64,000 nucleotides of DNA from Bryoerythrophyllum caledonicum (lineage: Eukaryota > Streptophyta > Bryopsida > Pottiales > Pottiaceae), in contig OZ020523.1 in the NCBI GenBank assembly GCA_963971425.1, forward strand, positions 16,550,867 through 16,614,866. The letters run 5' to 3'. The notes beneath the pieces were generated by a model. The model saw nothing but the letters and a program-made list of their open reading frames with translations. It searched no databases and was not told the origin of the DNA. Position numbers and translations under genes: made by a program. Positions 10,260-19,206 of the stretch are shown one piece after another (the stretch's first letter is position 1; the number at the start of each line of letters is the position of its first letter).

Positions 10260-11627
10260 ATGACAAGTAGTGATTCTCGGGAAAATCCTACTCAAGTACC
10301 TATAACACCTCCTTTGCTAGAAAAAGTTATACCTATAATTCCAAATGTGGAAAAAACAAGTACTTCCATGAAACCATTGGAACAACCGACTTTTTATAAA
10401 CCTTCAAAAAAGATAATGAAAGAATCATCTATGTCTTTAAAAAAGAGAAAACATAATAGAATTATGAGACTAGTAGTGGGTATGCATCCATATGATATCC
10501 TCAGAGATTTAGATAGAATACAACCTCAAATTTCTTTGAGACAATTATTTGCATTGTCACCTTATTGTAAAAATGAGTTAACATCTTCTCTAATTAGAAA
10601 GAGAACAAAAATACAAGAGGAGTGCAATGTTAAAGAAACTAAACAAAAAATAAATAAGGAAACAAGTAAATCTCAACCCGAAATTGTGAACGTTCATGAT
10701 ATCTCTCTTGATCCAGGTGCACCTACAGTCGATGTAATTATAGATGGAACTTTAATTGATGGAGTCCAAATTGATAGTGGGAACAGTGTCAACCTTATGA
10801 GTGTTGACACTATGGAAGAGTTAGGTATAACTAACATAGCGCCTACTCCCATTATTTTACGAATGGCCGATCAAAGTAGAATCAAACCTTTGGGAAAATT
10901 GATACAATTAAATGCAATAATTGGTGGAATTGATTATAAAATTGACTATATTGTCTTTAAGGTGAGTGAGTCTATTTCCACATATCTTATTCTCCTTGGC
11001 ACACCTTGGTTGTCATTAGCTAAAGTCAAGGATGATTGGGGCAAGGGAACTTTGACAATTGGGAAGGGCAAAAGTAAAATTATTCTTCCCATGTTTCCTG
11101 CAAACTATCATGGTGAGACCCAGGATGATGCTTCGGATTGGACTACTGATCCAAATTCAGAATCTGAGCCTGAAGACACTAATGTTGTCCAGGATATGCC
11201 TACGTTTATAGGCTTAGGTCCTGGAGAGTATTTTGTCCCTCCCAGTCAAGTTGATGACTCGGATGCAGCTATTGAAGCATGGCAAAATGCTCATATTTTT
11301 AATATTACTACTAAAGGAGAGTCAGATAAGAAAATTCCTTATGTGTCAGACTCGGATGAGTTGCTAGGTAATAAGAAAACACCTAATGTTCGACCTTTAG
11401 TAAAAAATACTATAGAAATAAATTTAGGCACTACGGAAGATCCTAAGCCTATTAAAATATATGATGAATTAAGTTCTAAAGAATATGAGGAATGGTTGGA
11501 ATTCTTTAAGAAGGAGAAAGATGCCTTTGCTTGGACTTATAAAGACTTGAAAGGCATACCTCCTGATGTTTGTCAACATCGAATTATCCTAGAAGCGGAT
11601 GCTAAACCTATTAGACAAAGGCAATAA
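10260..11627 (+). pseudogene. pr: Gypsy-1 protease and linker to RT
   Basis: In the same frame as gag, after the TGA. The aspartic protease centre is DSGNSVNLM near 10,775-10,800, followed by a flap-like hydrophobic region and LLGTPWLS near 11,000. A linker then leads to FAWTYKDLKGIPPDVCQHRI, the conserved block before the RT of plant gypsy elements. It stops at TAA 11,625-11,627, where relatives have a Tyr in the PIRQRQYR block. The protease would cleave Gag-Pol; this copy could not be made in full. Confidence 0.8.
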
Positions 11628-12983
11628 ATGATGAACCCAAAGTATTCTCTCATGGTCAAAGAGGAAATTGATAAATTACTGGAGTGTAATTTCATTTATC
11701 CCGTGCCATTTAGTGAGTGGGTGTCACCTATTGTCATAGTACCTAAAAAAATGGTAAGATCCGTATTTGTCAGGATTTTAGACAGACTACAGTTGAACAA
11801 AGCCACTAAGAAAGATTTCTTTCCTTTACCATTTTCTGATGCAATCCTAGATGGTGTAGCGGGTCATGAGTGTTATTCTTTCCTTGATGGATTCTCGGGT
11901 TATAATCAAGTGCGGATTGCCCCAGAAGATAAGCCATTGACCACTTTCACTATGGACTGGGGGACTTTTGCATATAATGTCATGCCATTTGGATTGTGTA
12001 ATGCTCCGGCAACATTCCAAAGATTTATGACTCAAGCCTTCACAAAATATCTTAGAAAATTTATGGAGATATTTTTAGATGATTTTTGTGTGTTTGGTTC
12101 TAAGAAAGATCATGCACAAAATTTAAAGAAATGTTTTGATCAATGTAGAAAGTATGGCATCTCCATAAATGCTGCTAAGTCTGAGTTTGCCACTGTATGT
12201 GGTAAATTATTAGGTCACGTTGTTTCAAAAGAGGGAATATTGGTAGACCCAGACAAAGTAGACATTATTATTAAAATGGAAATTCCCAAACATCTCACGG
12301 GACTAAAAGGCTTTCTAGGTGCAACAAGTTATTATAGAAGATTTATTTATAAGTTTGCTTTTATAGCAGCACCTTTGAATGTCTTAACAAAACAAACTTT
12401 ATTGCCACGGGTATGGACAGATGATTGCACTAAAGCTTTTAACAAGTTAAAACGTCGCCTTAGTAAAGCACCTGTCCTAATTCCTCCAGATTGGACAAAA
12501 TCCTTTGAAGTATATGTTGATGCTTCTAATATGGCAATTGGAAGTGTCTTAAGTCAGAAAAATTCTAAAGGTCATGATAGTCCAATTTACTTTGCAAGTC
12601 GATAGTTGAGTGCCCCAGAAAGGAATTATTCTGTAACTGAAAGAGAAGGTCTTGGCATGATCTTCTCTGTTCAAAAATATAGACATTATTTATTGGGATA
12701 TAAATTCACTTTCCATATTGATCATGATGCCTTAAAGTATATGATCAATAAGCCTCAATTAAGTGGCCGAATTGCAAGGTGGGTTTTGTTATTGCAAGAG
12801 TTTGATTTTACCATTAATGTCCGACCAGGGAAAATACATCAAAATACAGATTTTCTATCTCGACTTAGTGAGACCATAAATCCACAGTCCATAGATGATA
12901 ACTTTCCAGATGCACACATCTTTTATGTTAAGGACGGTGTGGAGGTACTTGATGTAATTCCAAAAGAATATGCTGACATATGA
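11628..12983 (+). pseudogene. pol: Gypsy-1 reverse transcriptase and RNase H
   Basis: RT fingers, palm and thumb span about 11,640-12,400. The catalytic box is FLDD (IFLDDFCVFG) near 12,075 and a SFLDGFSGYNQV block lies near 11,880. RNase H follows at about 12,500-12,870 (VDASNMAIGSVL, then TEREGLGMIF, HIDHDALKYM and DFLSRL). The region runs in the same frame as gag, broken by one TAG at 12,603-12,605 within YFASR-x-LS, where Gln is usual. Nothing after 12,983 looks like the HHCC or DDE parts of integrase. All catalytic aspartates that I can check in RT are kept. Confidence 0.88.
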
Positions 12984-12999
12984 TAGAAACCTTGTCATA

Positions 13000-13129
13000 A
13001 GGTATTAATAAAAAATAAAAATAAAAAATAAATTCTTAAGAACTAAACCATTTTTTTGCATAAAGGAACAGTACTTAAGAAGTCATCTCAAGTTAAGTTA
13101 CAGAATTAAGGTCATAAGTGTGATGTCAT
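13000..13129 (+). repeat. A-rich tract and possible 3' LTR stub of Gypsy-1
   Basis: An A/T-rich run (AATAAAAATAAAAAATAAA) at about 13,006-13,033 is followed by TTCTTAAGAAC and GTACTTAAGAAG, words shared with the putative 5' LTR. It is cut at 13,130 by the CACTA-1 terminus. Too short and diverged to prove LTR identity. Confidence 0.35.
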
Positions 13130-13160
13130 CACTACAAGAAAACTAGCCCAATGTGACTGG
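13130..13160 (+). repeat. CACTA-1 left terminal inverted repeat
   Basis: CACTACAAGAAAACTAGCCC followed by an AATGTGACT-type tail. It matches the complement of 19,176-19,206 with a few substitutions. Confidence 0.9.
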
Positions 13161-13500
13161 ATGTGACTAAGCGCATATGACTGCGTAGTCACCTCAGTCA
13201 TTGGTTTAGTCTAAAATCAGTCCTAAGAGGGTCGAGTCATGCACTAGTCATATATGTAGTCATATTTTTGAGGACCTGGGTGGGAACGGCTACGGGAACG
13301 GGACATATGTTCTCCTGCCCGGTTCCCAGAGTCATGCTCTGAGTGCTTACTATGTGTAGTCATAGTAATGTAGTCATATGGTAAGGGTAATTGGTTTATG
13401 TATGACTTATTGTAGTAAGAGAGTTGGTTTGGGTGACTACACGCAGTCTTGTAGTAAATGACCTGACTAGTAGTAGTCATATATGTCAATCAGATGATTT
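13140..13500. repeat. CACTA-1 left subterminal motif cluster
   Basis: Many copies of TAGTCATA, TGTGACT and GTAGTCA in both orientations. This is the kind of dense subterminal array that binds the accessory transposase in En/Spm elements. No gene here. Confidence 0.7.
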
Positions 13501-13699
13501 TGAAGTCCTCTACTCGTTGGCTCAATAGGTGAGTGGTGTGAAATTGGAGTAGGTCCATAATCTCCACTTACATAATAACTTCCCTGTTCAACACTACTAT
13601 GTTTGCGTGCAAACATTCTAGGATGTCATTTTAGGGCACCATTCTAGAAACACTTTTAAATACACCTTCAAAAATTAGTAACTAATTTGCAAGAGAGTC

Positions 13700-15160
13700 C
13701 AAAAATCATGATTCCACTTGCTCTATCTTCCCACTTGCTCTATCTTCCCACTTGCTCTATCTTCCCACTTGCTTTCCAGATGCACGAAATTGCCTTGTAG
13801 GCTTAACTTTCATACAAATTTCCCATGCTCACAAAAAAACACGTACGAATATGAATTCTGAAAAGTCATCACGTAGCACAAACCTTCTGTTAGAGCCTTG
13901 AATTTGAAGCCGGGGCTTCAACACATCCATGGGCATTGTCAAAAACGCACTTAGACCTGCACAGTGTAGGAATGACAATCTTGAATAACAATCTCAAATT
14001 TGGCAACATGTCTCAAATAAGATAACATCAGACAACTCCTTCATCGAAACCTACACTCAACTAGATTTTATCTAATTGGATCAAATCACAGTGATATGAG
14101 TTGGTCACTGCTGAAATTCTAAGAAGGCAAGTGCACCTTGTTGTATAATCTTCTCTACCATTCAACCAACCTCTCTGAACCCTACAAGCAATCCTGATAG
14201 TGCAGTCTCAACACTACAAGAATGGCATCACACTACCTTAATAAAAATAGAATCACACTTGAATCTACCATGCAGGTTGATATGCTCTGTGACTGCCTCA
14301 AGTCACATGCACCAAAGAGCTAACTATTGAACACGTTACGTGTTCAAGGATTCTCACTCCTTACCGTCACATGAACCAAAATCATGACTAACCTTGGTCA
14401 ACAGAAAGCATTGGATTGAGTGTTTTAGTGCACAGTCCTACTGAATTTCTAAGAGTACGCGTTCATAAATGATCACCTCATCCAGACTGAAAACAACACT
14501 CATGTTTCCAAGCTCTTTAGGTGTTGTTCTAGTTAAGTCAGGTATCAACCAACTCCCTGCAGTGCCCAGCAAAGAGAAATTTACATCAGAAGCAAAAATC
14601 TCAAATGCTAACATTTAAAATCTTGCAAGAGGAAGCTTCTCTACAGCACTGGTGCTGAAATTCTATTCTAAAGGGTACCTCTCATTGAGAATGATGTTCT
14701 GTTAATCAAAAGCTTCCTTCAGGTTGTGATTGGCCAAAAAGCCCGCCTTTGCAATCCGCCATTGCCTCTGGAAATGGATACCGTCACCTGCAGCCTTGGT
14801 GAAAAACAACAACATCAAGTAAGCCCTTAAGGACCTGGGACTCATTCAAAACTCATAAATCTATCACATTCTAAACCATAACGGATCAAGGAAACCGTAC
14901 AAGCAATCCACACAATCGAATCAAATCTTGGAAATTAACTGGGGATTAAAAAATCGGATTCTTCAAATCCAGTTCATGAGCAATGAATCCATTTTCTGAC
15001 TGGAAGCAGTCATTGTTGAGTCGATGTTCACCAATTACGAGTAAGCAAGCTAAAGATGACTAAGCTTACAAATGTGACTGCCTTAAGTCACAAACGACTT
15101 CCACTCCAAAATGGATGACATTTGCGACCCTACCACACCACGCTCGTTACAGATCCCTAA
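13700..15160. repeat. CACTA-1 interior, noncoding, with 17-bp tandem repeat
   Basis: At about 13,712-13,775 the 17-bp unit CACTTGCTCTATCTTCC is repeated three to four times. Further on, scattered GTGACT...AGTCAC inverted motifs occur (near 14,290, 14,375 and 15,070). A CACTACAAGAA word at about 14,212 resembles a CACTA end but has no partner. No convincing coding sequence. Confidence 0.5.
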
Positions 15161-15337
15161 AATGAATGCAGCGAAGTGTTTGGCGGCGTTTTAGCGTAGT
15201 GGTGCTACTCTCTATCAAACTCGTATTAAGTTTTCGAATTGACGGTGGCGGCGGAATCGTACCTCAGTTTTTCAAAATGGCGATTGCAAGGACGAACGCA
15301 CAGCTCCCACGCATCACTGCTACTGCTGCCTCGAGCA

Positions 15338-18300
15338 ATGGCGACGCCCACGAACGCCGCTGAAGCGCCTTTGGCGACTGACGGCGACACCTCCTCCGGC
15401 GAGCAGGTTTCCCACGCATCTGAAGGCTCCGAACGGGAGGAAGGGATTACGAGAGACGAGGAGGCCAAAGTGCCTGAGTACGAGAGGTTGCGGCAGGAGA
15501 ACTTGCGCAAGAACTCCCTCAAGCTACACGAGCTCGGAGTCCCGCTGTTGGCAGCATCTTTGAGAGAGTCGACAACCATCAAAGCGGGGGGAGGAGAGGG
15601 GAAGACCGCGACGAAGAGCACTCGCAGCGCCGGCGCTAGCAGCCTCGAAAACTGCCCCGGGTACAAAACCCTAAACCCTAACTCTGTCCATTGAATGCAT
15701 TGGCCATTGACAATTGGTTAGCGTACCTCCCCCCTCACAATCGCGTACAAAACCCTACAGCCATCCGACCTGCAGTCATTCCAGGTGCTTCGCAATCGCG
15801 GTCCTCCTAACCTCCGCAATTTGTTCTGACTTCTTGATTGCTTGAACTGCAGCGACGGTGGGGAACTGGTGCGTTGGAGTTCGCGACTTAAACAACCGCC
15901 ACCAAAAGCTAGAAGGTCACGCAAGCGGGGGAAGAAGTAGAAAGACGCGCTCTGCAAGGAATCAAAGGAAACCGTGAGGAGCGTGAAGAGCAGCTCCGAC
16001 GAGTGGCACAGCGAAGAGGAGAAAACGGAGAGCACTGACATCGAGAATGATGACGAGCGTGGCAATGGCGATGATGAGGTCTCGCCAGTAGGAGTGCAAA
16101 AGCCCCATCGAGGCAAGCAAAAATCTCAGGTGAGTGTACTAACTTAGTATTGGGATTTTTTAACATGCTGATGGGTGCACAGTTTTCGCTTGCAAACATC
16201 TAACTACCTGGATTCGTTGGGATTTATGCTTCCATCAAAGTACCTTGAATCGGTGTTTGCTTGCCTTGCAACTCCAGTCATCTTTCAAAGCTTTGTGACT
16301 GCTCATAGTCACATGAACGAGATTTGTGACTACAAAACTAGTATGGAGCCCAACAAATCTATACCCTGCAGGTTTCCTTCGCTTCTTGCCTCGTTCCAGG
16401 ACTGCTTCTCGCTCATCATGTTTATCCAGAACCTGGTGCTACCTGCTGCTAGCATGCACATTCTCTCATGTACAGAGCTGCCACCCCCTCGCCTTGTTTT
16501 ACTGTACATTACTGATGTGTTGGAGATTACATTCTTCTTTTGAGGAGATGCTATTTTTTGTTAGTTCTCTAGTTTTGCATGTTACAAAATGGCAGTTTTC
16601 AATCTTCAACATCTCGCAAATGGTGAAGATCACGAAATGGTGTGTGTTTTATGATAGAGAATGCTCAATCTCAAATAGCATGAGATCGATAAATATCATG
16701 TGATCGATGCATTTGGGGGTAGTATGAGTAAGTTTAACATCACGAGAGAGTGCTAATGTAGAGGATACGTGGCTCATATTCTGTAGCTTGAAACTGTTGC
16801 AACATTTGCTTGAAACTGTTGCAACATTTGCTTGAAACTATAGCTCATCTTCTGTTTCCTTGCTTGAAACTGCAGTAACGATGCAACAAAGAAATTGAAT
16901 TCATAGTAGGTGTTTGAATTTATGGCATGGATTTTGTGTTTGCTTGCCTTGAAACTGCAGTCATGTTTCCAAGGTCTGTGACTTCTCTTAGTCACATGAA
17001 CGAGAATTCTGACCACAAAACTAGTATGAAGCTCAAGTTTTTTGACTGATGTTGTTTTCTACTTCTTGGCTTGTTACATAACTCCATTTCGTTCATATTG
17101 TTTGTGATTCATTTTTGTGGAACGTAGCCCTGTTCGTGATTAATTTTTTTGGAACTGTAGTCATTGTTGGAACTTCGAGACATCTTAAGTAGCATGTTTG
17201 CTTCATTATGCTTGAAATCGCATTGGGGTGATTGCCACATCGTCATGGTTGCCCAGAAACTGTAGTCATGTTCCGGAGGTCTATGACTGCTCATAGTCAC
17301 ACGAACAACAATTTTGACTACTGAAATCGTATCGTGCTCAAGATGTAAGACAGATGCTGGTTTCTGCTTCCACTTCTTGTTACATGACTCCTTGTTGTTT
17401 TTATTGTTCGTGATTCATTTTTCTGGAACGTAGCCCTGTTCGTGATTCTTGTTTTCTAGAACTGTAGTCATGGTTGAAACTTAGCTCTACTTCAGCAACA
17501 TGTTTGCTTCATTCTGTTTGCTTCATTCTGTTTGCTATATTCTGAATCTGTGCCTAAGATTTTGTGTTTGCTTGCTTGAAAATGCAGTCATGTTTACTTC
17601 CTTGAAACTGCAGCCATGGTAGGTGTTTGATTGTGTGGTATGGATTTTGTATTTGCTTGCCTTGAAACTATAGTCATGTTTTCAAGGTCTATGACTGCTC
17701 ATAGTCACATGAATGATAATTCTGACTACCAAACCTGTATCATGCTCAAGATGTATGACTGATTTGTTGGTTTTTGCTTGGTGGCTTGTTACATGACTCC
17801 TTTTCTGTAGGTTTCATTGATTGCCTCAGTTTGCTTCATTTGCATTGGAGTGATTGATTGCTCAAGTCTGCCAGCGATATGTGTTGAAGTTTTATGTTGA
17901 ACTTTTGTGTCGAATGATTCTCCATTTCACCTCTGGTGCTAATTAATAAATTTTCATGCAAACCATTTGTGATAATCGAGTAGTTGATTTTGTAGGCTCA
18001 TTGAGTGCTTGGAACCAGTCTGACAATGAATTTGTTGATTGCGTTCAGTCACGTGAACTGAATAGATGACTATCAAACTCCGTACATGTTTAGGATTTGT
18101 GGCTGGTCCTAGTCACATGCACTGCGATAATGACTAACCTTAACATTGACCGTGATTACCGCTGAACGCATTGTGTAGGGCAGAGCACCGACAACCGAGC
18201 CATCTGTGTGGGAGGTGCATAAGCAAGGTCCAACGGGTTCTGGAATTCCCAAACCCAGGTCAACAAGCCTACGTCCGTAGCAAGCAGCCCAACCTCAACA

Positions 18301-18490
18301 AAGAAAACGTCTCAAGATGTCAGAGGATTCACTATCAGAGGAGGCCTTCGACTACTGCAATGATGTTGCAGCTAAGATTCATCTTGACCAGGGAGGCAGC
18401 ACACCTCTTTCGCGTAGCCTGCCTACAGCCGTTCCTCGCCATGGATCCATTACCAGCTTGGACCTCGAAATTGTAGAAAGGCACCTGTAA
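15338..18490 (+). pseudogene. three-exon gene carried inside CACTA-1
   Basis: Exon 1 spans 15,338 (ATG) to 15,660, exon 2 15,853-16,129 and exon 3 18,179-18,490 (TAA). All junctions are GT-AG and the phases agree (2 then 0), giving one frame of about 304 codons. It holds a Ser/Glu-rich start, then YERLRQENLRKNSLKLHELG, then RWSSRLK and a basic patch RRSRKRGKK. This 'E-R-x-x-N-x3-L-x-x-LG ... RRSSR' arrangement is common in plant nuclear proteins, some DNA-binding. In-frame TAG codons interrupt exon 2 (15,938-15,940) and exon 3 (18,278-18,280). It is either a captured host gene or the element's own accessory gene. Intron 2 is about 2 kb and full of element repeats. Function unknown. Confidence 0.6.
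16225..18140. repeat. repeated block in intron 2 of the CACTA-1 gene
   Basis: A block of about 100-120 bp recurs at about 16,240-16,360, 16,930-17,035, 17,255-17,345 and 17,650-17,760. It reads roughly 'TTGAAACTGCAGTCATG', then AAGGTCTATGACTGCTC, then ATAGTCACATGAACGA. Each copy contains the hairpin GTGACTGCTCATAGTCAC or a close variant. Two looser copies follow near 18,030 and 18,100. Together they resemble dispersed subterminal binding motifs. Confidence 0.65.
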
Positions 18491-18545
18491 CTATTGCAAT
18501 GGAGGCGAACGATGGAGTTGTAGGAGCCCGGGGTGAACTCCTCCA

Positions 18546-19010
18546 CATATTCTCCATCAGCAATATCTCACTACAATTCGTCATAGCATTCAGAAGCTAT
18601 TTCAATATTCGTGACTATGGGTAGTCTAATAGAAGTGACTCCAAAGAGTCCTATTTTCCAAACTCAATGTATGACTCAATGCGTGCAAGATCTCATTACT
18701 ATGCGCAGTGATAAAACCAATCATGTATTAACTGATACCTCACTACATTTAGTCATACCATTTGGAAGCTATTTGAGTATTTGTGACTAGGGGTTGCCAA
18801 ATAGATGTGACTCCAAAGAGTCACATTCTCCCAACTCAATGAATGACTCAATTTAGTCACCATCTCACTACTATGCGTAGTGATAAAACCAGTATTGTGT
18901 TGACTTATACCTCACTAGAAATAGTCATTCATTCAGTCACTATTTACATATGGATGACTACGTGTAGTCATACATATATGACTATATAGAGTCATATGGA
19001 TCCAAGTCCC
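18546..19010. repeat. CACTA-1 right subterminal tandem repeats
   Basis: Two full units (about 18,546-18,728 and 18,729-18,893) and a partial third (18,894-19,010) share CCTCACTA, GAAGCTATTT, GTGACTCCAAAGAGTC and ACTATGCG-AGTGATAAAACCA. The unit length is roughly 165-183 bp. Each carries several TAGTCA/TGACTA motifs. Confidence 0.7.
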
Positions 19011-19175
19011 ACTGCAGGTCCCGTTTTGAGGTCCCAAAACACTGTGGGAACGCAGTATTGGGAACAAGAAGTGTTTGATATGATCCCCAGTCAGATTTTC
19101 CGAAGCGACTAAATCAAAATGACTAGAAACAGTGCTAGTCACATTTTGGTTTATGCCCAACTATAGTCACAAAAC

Positions 19176-19206
19176 CTAGTCACACTGGGCTGGTTTTCTT
19201 GTAGTG
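19176..19206 (-). repeat. CACTA-1 right terminal inverted repeat
   Basis: It ends GGTTTTCTTGTAGTG, the complement of CACTACAAGAAAACC, and pairs with the left end. Confidence 0.9.

Larger units (their letters stand above)
4028..13129 (+). mobile_element. Gypsy-1, Ty3/gypsy retrotransposon, incomplete
   Basis: Element-level call covering the putative 5' LTR, primer site, leader ORFs, gag, protease, RT and RNase H. The RT sequence style (SEWVSPIVIVPKK, FLDGFSGYNQV, LPFGLCNAPATFQ-type block) is typical of plant chromodomain-less gypsy elements. Integrase is absent: coding ends at 12,983 shortly after RNase H, and CACTA-1 begins at 13,130. The left end is approximate. Either the element lost its 3' half or CACTA-1 with later rearrangement removed it. 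Confidence 0.7.
13130..19206. mobile_element. CACTA-1, En/Spm-type DNA transposon, non-autonomous
   Basis: The terminal inverted repeats start CACTACAAGAAAAC and match over about 30 bp with few differences. This is the plant CACTA signature. Both ends carry dense subterminal TAGTCATA / GTGACT / AGTCAC motifs. No transposase (TNPD-like) was found. Between the ends lies a three-exon gene remnant. The 3-bp flanks do not match: CAT at 13,127-13,129 on the left, TTC at 19,207-19,209 on the right. The left flank is Gypsy-1 and the right flank is Gypsy-2, so this may be a recombinant between two CACTA copies. Confidence 0.88.

Noticed and set aside
14206-14230. A third CACTA terminus at CACTACAAGAA (14,212)
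   Set aside because: The match stops after 11 bp, the subterminal motifs do not change there, and no second right end exists.
15226-15666. Long minus-strand ORFs opposite the CACTA-1 exon
   Set aside because: They are antisense shadows of a G+C-rich exon. The plus strand has splice sites with matching phases and a recognisable protein pattern.
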